From NCBI RefSeq assembly GCF_029689925.1, contig NZ_CP121445.1:6382501-6446500 (forward strand): a stretch of DNA of 64,000 nt, in the 5' to 3' direction. Each line of letters starts with the position of its first letter. Position 1 is the stretch's first letter. The notes under the pieces were generated by a model, which was given only the letters and a program-made list of their open reading frames with translations, was not told where the DNA came from and searched no databases. Both the position numbers and the translations under genes were made by a program. The stretch comes from Anaerocolumna sp. AGMB13025. GTDB taxonomy: Bacteria > Bacillota > Clostridia > Lachnospirales > Lachnospiraceae. Shown here one piece after another: positions 46,022 to 54,172 of the stretch.

Positions 46022-46858
46022 CTATAAAATCGGCTTATGTAAAATCGGTTCCGAAAATAATACCGCACATCCAATAGCAATCAGTACACTGACTAAAGTT
46101 CCAATCAGATATATTTCCGCAAAATCTTTATCTTCCAATTGTTTAAATCTTGCAATACTTTTAGCAGTAATAACAAAACCAATTGCAGAAAATTGCCCTA
46201 ACAGACTTAAAGTCAGGATAATTTCCCGCTCTAATATTCCTATTGCAGCACCTATATTTTTACTTTTCTGAACTTCCAGGATGTTAAGCCCCTTTTTTTT
46301 AGCTTCCCTGGCATCCTCTATTGCAGCCGCCTGCAATAATACCGGCGTTGCCTGTGTACGGAAATTAACTGCCGCCAGCAGCATTTTAACGAAAACCGCA
46401 GAAGGTTTTCCGCATATGAGATAGGCTGTAATCATCCATAAGACTTTATTCATATCACCGATGTTTAGTATATCCTCTATCATTAACAGAACCGGCGTAT
46501 TACCCGTACTCATAGGATACGCAAGAACCAGGAGTACTATCACAATCAAATGAATGAATTGATCAGCTAGAAACAATTCTAAATCAAAAGACCTATGCCT
46601 TGTATTTCTTTCTGTCTTACGGCTGATGCCACATTTTATCAGGTCAATCATGCCATGGGATGTTATTAAAAAACCAAAGATCAGCCAGGCAGATGTTATC
46701 GGAATTCCTGGAAACACCATGGCTCCCATTGCAGCCGAATAAATCAGGCAGTGCCGCATCAATTTATGGAAGCTATGGATTTTACCCCTGGCAAGGGAAT
46801 TACTTTGTAAATAGAAGTCTCCCAGTAAATGCCCGATTAATAATAAAGCGCAGCTCAT
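46022..46858 (-). CDS. DUF3307-type polytopic membrane protein, partner of SatD
   Basis: 278 residues. LLLIGHLLGDFYLQSNSLARGK is the DUF3307 start; about six to seven hydrophobic segments follow, including VLWMITAYLICGKPSAVFVK and a C-terminal pair. The middle carries a basic cytoplasmic loop (AREAKKKGLNILEVQKSKN). The ATG at 46858 follows AGGAG and lies 1 bp after the satD stop, so translation is coupled. Function unknown; see the satD entry for a possible joint role. Confidence 0.85.
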   Translation of the reverse strand: MSCALLLIGHLLGDFYLQSNSLARGKIHSFHKLMRHCLIYSAAMGAMVFPGIPITSAWLIFGFLITSHGMIDLIKCGISRKTERNTRHRSFDLELFLADQFIHLIVIVLLVLAYPMSTGNTPVLLMIEDILNIGDMNKVLWMITAYLICGKPSAVFVKMLLAAVNFRTQATPVLLQAAAIEDAREAKKKGLNILEVQKSKNIGAAIGILEREIILTLSLLGQFSAIGFVITAKSIARFKQLEDKDFAEIYLIGTLVSVLIAIGCAVLFSEPILHKPIL

Positions 46859-46859
46859 A

Positions 46860-47717
46860 TTATTTCTCCTCATATTTTATATTAATATATCTTACTGCCG
46901 CCAGATCTAAACTCCGGATTCCTATCATATTGCCGTTCTTTATCATCTTGTCAATATTCTGCCTTGTCGTTCCCAGAGCTTTTGATATTGCAGCTGCCAT
47001 TCCCTTTATTAAAAGCATTTCTTCTAATTCCTGATGGGGCTTAAAAATCCATATTTTTTCTGCCGGGTCCTCCAAAATTTTCAGAGTGTCTAGTCTCGTA
47101 TTTCCGGTTCCCGATACGAAATTACCTTTATCCCCGGTTCCGGTCTTATATTTCTCAATTATCAGTGGTTTAAGCTTTTTATATCCATCCTCCCTAATCA
47201 GATTCTGCTCTGTAAATGGATACATATATTCCATAAGCAGCAGGGTTAAATTTTGCAAAGGACTTAACTGCTTACATAATCCATAGGAAGCATTGAGCAT
47301 GGGATTCGCAAAACTGTCTTCCTGTTTTCCATAAATCCGAAACCTTTGTGTCTGCATTCCATAAACATCCTCTATGGCCTTACGCGCATAATGATAGGCT
47401 GTCCCATCCTGTTGTGCGGAATTACCCTTTTCCACCCTGACCGACCATTCCCCGATTCCAAGACCACCGCGTATCTGAACCGGATAAACAAGAAGTGACA
47501 GAAGCCTCACATATAGAACTGCAGATACCGTTGACGAAAATAACCCCTGTAATTCATCGCCTCCACTAAAGATCACTTTGCGCTCTATTTTAGGACGGAA
47601 CACCATATTCAGTGCTTCTATACATTCAATTATAAATAACTGGATCCGGTTTCTTTCATCTATGCCATAGGACTTGGAATTTTTTACGTCAAGGATTAAC
47701 GCAGTATATAACTGCAT
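46860..47717 (-). CDS. satD: SatD-family protein, cyclase-palm-like with C-terminal helix-turn-helix
   Basis: 285 residues. SatD is named from the S. mutans sat locus; its function is not established. The N-terminal domain shows ALILDVKNS (Asp10), VIFSGGDELQGLF (Asp54), RGGLGIGEW and DGTAYHYARKA. The Asp-Asp spacing (44) and the GGDE and RxGLGIG motifs recall the palm domain of class III nucleotide cyclases; this is inference. The C-terminal part (about 238-275: AAAISKALGTTRQNIDKMIKNG) looks like a helix-turn-helix. The gene is preceded by three palindromes over its promoter, suggesting autoregulation. Coupled to the DUF3307 membrane gene. Confidence 0.82.
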   Translation of the reverse strand: MQLYTALILDVKNSKSYGIDERNRIQLFIIECIEALNMVFRPKIERKVIFSGGDELQGLFSSTVSAVLYVRLLSLLVYPVQIRGGLGIGEWSVRVEKGNSAQQDGTAYHYARKAIEDVYGMQTQRFRIYGKQEDSFANPMLNASYGLCKQLSPLQNLTLLLMEYMYPFTEQNLIREDGYKKLKPLIIEKYKTGTGDKGNFVSGTGNTRLDTLKILEDPAEKIWIFKPHQELEEMLLIKGMAAAISKALGTTRQNIDKMIKNGNMIGIRSLDLAAVRYINIKYEEK

Positions 47718-47739
47718 ATCTATATCACCTCCAATTTAT

Positions 47740-47840
47740 ATTATAAATAATCGGCCGGAATATTGCAACTACTTTTGGTTGCTACCTTGTTTTGCAACTA
47801 CTTTTGGTTGCTATCTTATTTTGCAACTTCATTCCGTTGC
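47740..47840 (-). promoter_or_regulatory. satD promoter with three phased GCAAC-N8-GTTGC operators
   Basis: Palindromes at 47765-47782, 47794-47811 and 47823-47840, exactly 29 bp apart; the first two are identical. On the minus strand TATAAT (47740-47745) lies 17 bp from TTGCAA (47763-47768), which overlaps the first palindrome. Binding there would block the -35 element. The C-terminal helix-turn-helix of SatD is the nearest candidate binder. Confidence 0.75.
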
Positions 47841-47885
47841 TTTTTCGCATCACAACTGATTTACAACAGAACTATCCTCGTAAAA

Positions 47886-47930
47886 ATAAAAAAAGAGTTT
47901 CCCATAAGTTTATAGCTTATGAAAAACCCT
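47886..47930 (-). terminator. Terminator after spoVT
   Basis: GTTTTTCATAAG-N8-CTTATGGGAAAC on the minus strand, then TCTTTTTTT, starting about 14 bp after the spoVT stop. Confidence 0.85.
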
Positions 47931-47943
47931 GTTTATTTAACTA

Positions 47944-48492
47944 TTATTGCTCCATTTGTCTTCCTAAGAAATAAGCCGCCGTACTGGCAAGTTTATTCTC
48001 CACATCTCCGAATTTCACTTTAGGGTCCTTAGAGAGTAAAATGACGGAGCCAATTGCGTCTCCTTCACTGATGATCGGCCAGATAACCTGATAAGTGTAT
48101 TCCGTGTCATCATCTGCGACGATATGGATAAAATTTTTATCGTCTTTGGAAGCCATGACATTCTCTCTTTCGTTAATGACCTGTTCAAGTTCCGGTGTAA
48201 TGGATTTTGATAACAGTTCCCTTTTCATACTGCCGGAGGCTGCAACAAATTGATCTTTGTCTGAAATAGCGATAATATGCCCCGTTGTCTGTGCCAGGGA
48301 ATCAGCATACTGTTTTGCAAATAGTCCTAGTTCTCCAATAGGTGAATATTTCTTGAGTATGATTTCTCCTTCTCTGTCTGTAAAAATTTCAAGCGGGTCT
48401 CCTTCACGTATACGCAGTGTGCGTCGAATTTCTTTGGGGACAACAACACGTCCCAGATCATCTATTCTCCTAACGATTCCTGTGGCTTTCAT
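47944..48492 (-). CDS. spoVT: Stage V sporulation protein T
   Basis: 182 residues. AbrB-type swapped-hairpin DNA-binding domain (MKATGIVRRIDDLGRVVVPK would be its start, to about 50) and a C-terminal GAF-like domain (about 55-180). Regulates sigma-G genes in the forespore. GGAGG precedes the ATG. It has its own terminator. Confidence 0.96.
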   Translation of the reverse strand: MKATGIVRRIDDLGRVVVPKEIRRTLRIREGDPLEIFTDREGEIILKKYSPIGELGLFAKQYADSLAQTTGHIIAISDKDQFVAASGSMKRELLSKSITPELEQVINERENVMASKDDKNFIHIVADDDTEYTYQVIWPIISEGDAIGSVILLSKDPKVKFGDVENKLASTAAYFLGRQMEQ

Positions 48493-48613
48493 ATTTTATT
48501 CCTCCATCTTGCTTGATAATCATAATGTGGTACTTATGGTTATTATTGTTTGTCAAAAGGAAGAATTTATACGTTAAACTATAATATTTAGTAAAATTTT
48601 TTATTTTAAAAAA

Positions 48614-49408
48614 CTAATATCTGACGTTTAAAAGGCACAAACCCTGGGAACTAACTGTAATTCCTGCCTGCTGCCGGTCTTTACTCTCCAGTACTTTTAC
48701 CATATCCTCCGGCCGTCTGATTCCCTTGCCGGTTTCGATTAAGGTACCAATGATGATACGGACCATATTGTAGAGAAAACCATCTCCGGTTATGGCAATT
48801 CTGATTTCCTCGTAAGGTTTATTGTGCAGTGGGTTAATCTTAACTATCTGGATTCCATCAATTGTCCTTACCGTGGATTTGCCATCTTTCCTATCTGTGG
48901 AAAATGCTTTAAAATCATGAGTTCCAAGCAAATATTCCGAAGCTTTTTTCATGGCAGTAAGATCCAGTGGTTCCGGAACATGAAGCGTATATTTTCTGGT
49001 AAATACAGGCTGCACCTCGCCCTGGGCAATACGGTATTCGTAGGTCTTTCCTTTCGCACTGTATCTGCTGTGAAAATCCATATCCGCCTCATTAAGACGA
49101 AGCACTCTGATATCCTCCGGAAGACGCTTGTTTAATTCCTGCAGCAGCTCACTGAAAGAAAAATCGGTTTCACAATGAAAATTCGCCGCCTGCCCCAGAG
49201 CATGGACGCCTGCATCCGTTCTGCCGGAACCAATTACTTTAATATTTTGCCCAAGACAGCTTGATAAACACTCTTCTACTACGCTTTGAATGGGACGCTT
49301 TTTTGCAACAGCTCCCAGCCGCTGCCAGCCGGCATAACCACTGCCGTCATATTCGAGAATCATTTTTATATTTCTTTTCTTGTTCCGGTTTCCGGTTATA
49401 TTATTCAT
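48614..49408 (-). CDS. truA: tRNA pseudouridine(38-40) synthase TruA
   Basis: 264 residues. MILEYDGSGYAGWQ, the catalytic aspartate in GSGRTDAGVHALGQ, HDFKAFST and GDGFLYNMVRIIIGTLIETG are all present. The N-terminal extension of about 14 residues (NNITGNRNKKRN) is slightly long but the ATG has GGAG 6 bp upstream. Confidence 0.96.
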   Translation of the reverse strand: MNNITGNRNKKRNIKMILEYDGSGYAGWQRLGAVAKKRPIQSVVEECLSSCLGQNIKVIGSGRTDAGVHALGQAANFHCETDFSFSELLQELNKRLPEDIRVLRLNEADMDFHSRYSAKGKTYEYRIAQGEVQPVFTRKYTLHVPEPLDLTAMKKASEYLLGTHDFKAFSTDRKDGKSTVRTIDGIQIVKINPLHNKPYEEIRIAITGDGFLYNMVRIIIGTLIETGKGIRRPEDMVKVLESKDRQQAGITVSSQGLCLLNVRY

Positions 49409-49512
49409 GAAAACTCCAGTTATCCATTTCTTTTATCTCACCAGGTAATAGATTGCCTGCAAACCACAGGATTACACTTAGCTGCTGCAAAATCCATGGC
49501 AGTCCCAGCTTC

Positions 49513-50739
49513 CTATGCATTAAACATTACCTTTTCACTGTTAAATGCCTTAGTTATGAAATAGGTGAATATCGCTGCAAGTAATAAGGTTCCCCCAATG
49601 GTAGCCCCGAATTGCTGAAGGGTCAGTTCTCCCATAAGAATTTTCTGTATGGATATGGCACTGCCGTAAACCGGTATTGCATACATACCAAGAGTTTTTT
49701 CTCCATTGCCGGAAAACATGGTCGCCATACCTGCTACAATTACTGCAATCATAATTGGGGATACATAAGCCGCCGCTTCCTTAGCTGTCTTGGCAAGAAC
49801 CGAGGTAAATGCCACTATTCCAACATATAAATAAACCAAAGACAGCATTATAACAAGAAGCTCAATTACCTGGAGTGCCGAAAATGTTATGGTTAAGCCT
49901 TCCATTATATCTCCGCCCCCAAAGCCGCCTAACATAAGAGGCATTGCTACTATCATGGAAACCGCGTATATAGCCGCAGATAGACTTGCAAGTATCGAAA
50001 TGGAGATTAATTTACCAACAACAATTTCACTCCGTTTTAAAGGTGTTAAAAGCATACTTGCCATGGTACCACGCTCTTTTTCTCCGGTAATGGCATCAAT
50101 GCCAAGGCTCATGGCACCCTGGAACAACATAAAGGTAATCAAATACGGAAGCAGGGTTCCAAATATCTTACCACTGGCTTTTTTGTCATCTACGATAACG
50201 GAGGAATCAGGATCCACATCAATATGGAATACCGTTAACTGGTTAATGTCTCCAAACCGTTCCGTTAAGAGTTTTTGCTGGTAAGCGTTTAATATGGTAT
50301 CCACAAAATTATTTCTGGCAGAATTTGAGTAGTCCTCGGAAGTATTATAAAATGTTTTTACTTCCGGTATTTGGCCACCGGATTTATAATCCTTTACTTT
50401 ATTTAAGAAGTCATCCTCAAAGGTAACTAAAAGATCTGTGGTACCCTTTAGTATGCCGTCTTTGATTCCGGTTAAGTCAGCTTCTGCACTCAGATAATTA
50501 ATATCAGCTTCTAATTTGGCGGAGGCAATCACGTCTTTTAGATCCTCCGGTGCATTTTGGATATAGATGCTGGAAACATGTTTTTGTATATCATTAACCA
50601 TGGCAGACTGCATCTGACCCATGAAATAATAGATACCGATAATTAAAACCGCAGGTAGTACAAATAAACTGATAATGAGTTTTTTATCTGAAAATACCCT
50701 GGTTAATTCCTTCTTTATAATTTGTTTTGTTCCGTTCAT
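49513..50739 (-). CDS. ABC-2 type exporter permease (NatB-like)
   Basis: 408 residues. One N-terminal helix (about 22-42), a large extracytoplasmic domain (about 45-200) and five to six C-terminal helices; GITGEKERGTMASMLLTPLKRSEIVVGKL is the ABC-2 coupling region. Layout matches sodium or antibiotic exporters of the NatB type. The start at 50739 follows GGAGG and lies 1 bp after the ATPase stop. Confidence 0.9.
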   Translation of the reverse strand: MNGTKQIIKKELTRVFSDKKLIISLFVLPAVLIIGIYYFMGQMQSAMVNDIQKHVSSIYIQNAPEDLKDVIASAKLEADINYLSAEADLTGIKDGILKGTTDLLVTFEDDFLNKVKDYKSGGQIPEVKTFYNTSEDYSNSARNNFVDTILNAYQQKLLTERFGDINQLTVFHIDVDPDSSVIVDDKKASGKIFGTLLPYLITFMLFQGAMSLGIDAITGEKERGTMASMLLTPLKRSEIVVGKLISISILASLSAAIYAVSMIVAMPLMLGGFGGGDIMEGLTITFSALQVIELLVIMLSLVYLYVGIVAFTSVLAKTAKEAAAYVSPIMIAVIVAGMATMFSGNGEKTLGMYAIPVYGSAISIQKILMGELTLQQFGATIGGTLLLAAIFTYFITKAFNSEKVMFNA

Positions 50740-50740
50740 G

Positions 50741-51517
50741 CTATGCCTCCTCCTTATTATGCTCTTTATAAAGTTCAAAGAATGCATCCTCTAAATCATC
50801 TGTGCCGGTTGCAGTTAAAATCTCTGAAAGAGTTCCATCCATTACCTTACGGCCGTTAATAATAATTCCGATACGGTCACAAAGTTTTTCTGCTTCAGAC
50901 ATAATATGTGTGGAGACAATGACTAATTTTCCTTCTTCGCGTAATAATTTTAAGTAATCTGTTACACTTCTGGCGGTTACAATATCAAGACCATTGGTTG
51001 GTTCATCAAAAATGACTACCTCCGGGTCATGGACAAGGCTTACTGCGATAGAGGCCTTTTGTTTCATACCGGTTGAGAGTTCATCGATTTTCTTATCCTG
51101 GAAGTCGTTAATTCCAAAATGTTCAAATAATAACTCCCGTCTTTTATCAATGGTTTTTTCGTCCATTCCATGTAGTCTTCCAAAAAAATTAAACATATAC
51201 TTTGGTGAGAACTGAGGGTCCAATTTTATCTCATTGGTTAAGAAGGAGATGGATTCTCTTACTTTCTCCGGTTCCTTTACCGTATCATGGCCGCATACCG
51301 TAATTTCACCTGCGGTAGGTTTCAGTAAGGTAGCAACACAGCGAAGGGTCGTAGTTTTTCCTGCCCCATTAGGTCCTAAAAGACCATATATCTCGCCTTT
51401 TTTTGCCGACAGGCTGATATCATCGGCTGCCTTTTTCATGTTCTTCTTCGTCTTTTGCTCTGCCATCTGTTTTTTGCTTAGCTTGTAAACTTTGGTTAAA
51501 TTATTGATTTCTATCAT
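50741..51517 (-). CDS. ABC exporter ATPase (NatA-like)
   Basis: 258 residues. Walker A GPNGAGKTTTLRC, signature LSTGMKQKASIAVSL, Walker B VVIFDEPTNGLD, switch His in VSTHIMSE. The ATG at 51517 follows TGGGAG; the frame to 51559 runs into the hairpin leader. Coupled to the permease gene. Substrate unknown. Confidence 0.94.
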   Translation of the reverse strand: MIEINNLTKVYKLSKKQMAEQKTKKNMKKAADDISLSAKKGEIYGLLGPNGAGKTTTLRCVATLLKPTAGEITVCGHDTVKEPEKVRESISFLTNEIKLDPQFSPKYMFNFFGRLHGMDEKTIDKRRELLFEHFGINDFQDKKIDELSTGMKQKASIAVSLVHDPEVVIFDEPTNGLDIVTARSVTDYLKLLREEGKLVIVSTHIMSEAEKLCDRIGIIINGRKVMDGTLSEILTATGTDDLEDAFFELYKEHNKEEA

Positions 51518-51519
51518 AT

Positions 51520-51592
51520 TGACTCCCATCTGCGTGGTCTTTACACGCGGGCAGGTCACTCTTGCAAGAGTACCTTTTTACACCTGCCAACT
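51520..51592 (-). promoter_or_regulatory. Double-hairpin leader before the ABC exporter genes
   Basis: On the minus strand GGCAGGT...ACCTGCC encloses ACTCTTGCAAGAGT; then GCGTG-N7-CACGC, then AGATGGGAGTCAAT and the ATG. The ending is the same type as in the 80-bp repeats and the divIC leader (GCAGATAGGAGTC). No interleaving is seen here. Confidence 0.55.
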
Positions 51593-51831
51593 AAAATAAG
51601 CTGTAAACTACACATGAAAATAGATTAAACCCAGAATTTACCTTTGTCAATCTATGAATCATTAGAATAAGTTTAAAATTTCATTAAGTTCCCTTTTCTA
51701 AAGGCTCTGCTTCTAACCCCATACATTTCATGGTATAATAGACTAAATAATAAAGTAAATAGAGCCGCTGCGCCAGATAATGAAGTACTGGCTTTTGCAG
51801 CAGCCCCTGTTCTGAAAGGAGATTACTGAAA

Positions 51832-52377
51832 TTGGGATTACTTCAATCAATGGATGAATCAATTTTATTCTACATATTGGAACACTTTCATACACCGCTG
51901 TTAGATAAAATCATGATTGTAATAACTACCCTGGGCAACTCTGGTTTTATCTGGCTGATAATTGCCGCTTTACTTCTGATTCCAAAAAAGACAAGATACA
52001 TAGGAATCTTTCTTTTCCTAGCCCTTTGTACAGAGTACCTGCTTGGTGATATGTTTTTAAAACCACTAATAGCCAGACCCCGCCCCTTTATCCGTTTTCC
52101 GGAGATAGATCTTCTAATCAAAAGACCGGGTTCCTTTTCCTTCCCCTCCGGTCATACCATGTCCTCCTTCACCGCTGCCACCGTCATCTTTTGGGCAAAT
52201 AAACGTGCTGGCATTTCAGCCTATATATTGGCGGTACTCATAGGCTTTTCCAGGCTGTATCTGTTCTGCCATTATCCTACGGATGTATTGTCAGGAGCTG
52301 TCCTTGGTACCCTCACCGCACTATTTGTTATTACTTTTGCCAAAAGCTTCCCTAAACAAACACAAGTAAAGCAGTAA
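51832..52377 (+). CDS. PAP2-family membrane phosphatase
   Basis: 181 residues, five to six helices. The three phosphatase motifs are present: KPLIARPRP, SFPSGHT, and SRLYLFCHYPTDVLSG. Likely a lipid or undecaprenyl diphosphate phosphatase. The start is a TTG (51832), 10 bp after AGGAG; the next ATG, six codons on, is too far from a ribosome site. Confidence 0.9.
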   Translation: MGLLQSMDESILFYILEHFHTPLLDKIMIVITTLGNSGFIWLIIAALLLIPKKTRYIGIFLFLALCTEYLLGDMFLKPLIARPRPFIRFPEIDLLIKRPGSFSFPSGHTMSSFTAATVIFWANKRAGISAYILAVLIGFSRLYLFCHYPTDVLSGAVLGTLTALFVITFAKSFPKQTQVKQ

Positions 52378-52551
52378 CGGACAAAAATAAGTTACATTAA
52401 ATATAAATTCAATCTTACGGAAAGCATACTTTCCATATTAATATAACAAATTAGTATCGATATGTCAAGCAAGCTTTCCATGGCAGAAAAAATACTTAAT
52501 TCTGCCCTTTTAACCCTGAAGAGAATAGAGATCCCTGTTCCAAAATAAAAA

Positions 52552-52726
52552 ACTTGATAAAATCGGTCCAAAAACTAAATTAGAAAGCATCCTTATGATA
52601 TTCTTCATAAGAGCTTTGTTCAGAGTCTGAATAAGTCATTTGTGAATTCAGACTCCAAACAATAAGCTTAGGAAGGATATCATAATCATGCTTTCTTCAC
52701 AGTGTCCAAAACCGATTATATCAAGT
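52552..52726. mobile_element. MITE-like element, 175 bp, ACTTGATAAAATC family
   Basis: Terminal inverted repeats ACTTGATAAAATCGGT / ACCGATTATATCAAGT (one mismatch). Subterminal AGAAAGCAT...ATGCTTTCT and GAGTCTGAAT/ATTCAGACTC also pair, so the whole unit folds. In reverse it shares CTGTGAAGAAAGCA, TCCTTCCTAAGCTTA and GTCTGAATT-CAC-AATG segments with the element at 61133. No transposase is encoded and no clear target duplication is seen. It fills the gap between the PAP2 and prsA genes. Confidence 0.8.
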
Positions 52727-52757
52727 ATTCACTACAAAACAACTGTAAAGTCAACGA

Positions 52758-54029
52758 TTAATCTCCCTCAACCTCACCCGTTGTATCCTGTGTATTACTA
52801 TCCTTTGTATTACTATCCTGTGTATTACTGTTTTGTTTATTATTTTCCTTTGTATTACTGTCTCCGGTATTACTGTCGGCAGTATTGTCTAGGGTATCCG
52901 CATCTGCCGGTTTATTAACCACTGGGCTTATAAGCTTTAACTGATCCCAGACTTTATTATTGACATCAACTTTAACATCGGAAGCCCAGCCTGCATACAG
53001 ATCCTTAAAGGTGTCATTCTGTCTTTGGGCTATTATTTTTTCTTTCTTTTCCAGTGTGGCATCCTCATTGTAATCATTAACACAGTACAGGATGTGATAA
53101 CCGTACTGGGTTTCCACAATACCGCTGATTTCTCCCTTTTTTAAAGCAAATGCGGCATCTTCAAAGGGTTTTTCCATCTCCCCTTTTCCAAAGGTGTATT
53201 CCACGTTAGAATCTTCTGTATTCGCTTCTGCGAAGGTATAAAAATTATCTGCTTTTTTAGCCTGCTTTAATAAATTCTGGGCTTTTTTATAGGCTTTCTG
53301 CTTATCCGCGTCACTCATTGGAAGCTGCTTACCGTCTGTATCGGTCTTAGAAGTCAGGACTAAGAGATGGTCTACGGTAATCTGCTTCGCCTCCTCATCG
53401 GATACGTCCGTGTTCACATTCATAGTGGAGGCATCATATACCTTTTCATAAATCATGTTATCACGATAGAACTTTTCTGCCAGCTCCTGGGTAAGTCCAT
53501 ATCTGTTCTTATCTTCTTCGGTAACACCGGCTAAAAGATTTTGCGCATTCTCTTTAATCTGCGCTTCATCCTCTTCGGTAATTTCGGCTCCATACTGATC
53601 CGCCTTATCACAGGCTATCTTAGTCTGGGCTATCATATCCATAATCTCCTGTTTCGCCATTTCGCCAAACGTCTGTCCATTAAAATCATAGGACCAGATC
53701 TGATCACCAAAATAGGCTTCATACTGCGCTTTAATATATTGAAAATAAATCATTGCTTCACTATAACTTACTTCTTCTTTTCCGATTTTTACAACAGTTT
53801 TCTTAAAAATACTTTCATCTACAGGAGCCTGTTCCGACTCCTTCCCTTCTGCTATATCTGTTGTATTCCCGCCCTTTACCGAGGCCGGGGCATTAGATGC
53901 AGCATTTTGATTATTCTTATTATTTTTAGAGCAAGCTGTGGCAGTCAATAGCAGGACAGCCATCAGGCTTAGCACGATTGCTGACTTTATTCTGTTTTTT
54001 CTTATCTTCTTTTTTAATACGTCCTTCAT
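52758..54029 (-). CDS. prsA: PrsA-like parvulin peptidyl-prolyl isomerase lipoprotein
   Basis: 423 residues. Signal peptide with lipobox TATAC (Cys about 33), SurA-like N-terminal helices (EVSYSEAMIYFQYIKAQYEA), a rotamase domain (about 215-330, AKQITVDHLLVLTSK, FTFGKGEM-type and ETQYGYHILYCV), and a Thr/Asn/Ser/Asp repeat tail (SNTGDSNTKENNKQNSNT) of about 45 residues. Extracytoplasmic folding factor. Lies between mfd and the PAP2 gene in the region where clostridial genomes often keep a prsA next to mfd. Confidence 0.93.
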   Translation of the reverse strand: MKDVLKKKIRKNRIKSAIVLSLMAVLLLTATACSKNNKNNQNAASNAPASVKGGNTTDIAEGKESEQAPVDESIFKKTVVKIGKEEVSYSEAMIYFQYIKAQYEAYFGDQIWSYDFNGQTFGEMAKQEIMDMIAQTKIACDKADQYGAEITEEDEAQIKENAQNLLAGVTEEDKNRYGLTQELAEKFYRDNMIYEKVYDASTMNVNTDVSDEEAKQITVDHLLVLTSKTDTDGKQLPMSDADKQKAYKKAQNLLKQAKKADNFYTFAEANTEDSNVEYTFGKGEMEKPFEDAAFALKKGEISGIVETQYGYHILYCVNDYNEDATLEKKEKIIAQRQNDTFKDLYAGWASDVKVDVNNKVWDQLKLISPVVNKPADADTLDNTADSNTGDSNTKENNKQNSNTQDSNTKDSNTQDTTGEVEGD

Positions 54030-54089
54030 TCATACTCCTATCCATCCGCTTACGGCGGTAATCTTTTGGCGGTAATATTTTAGCTGTAA

Positions 54090-54142
54090 TCTCTTGTTGA
54101 TTATCTCTTGGTGATTATCTCTTGGTGACTATCTCTTGGTGG
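54090..54142. repeat. Short tandem repeat, 14-bp unit
   Basis: Nearly four copies of CTCTTGGTGATTAT between the mfd stop and the prsA gene; related GGCGGTAAT copies lie just before. No gene. Confidence 0.8.
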
Positions 54143-54172
54143 TACATCCTGTTTTCCTAGGTTTATTATAGA

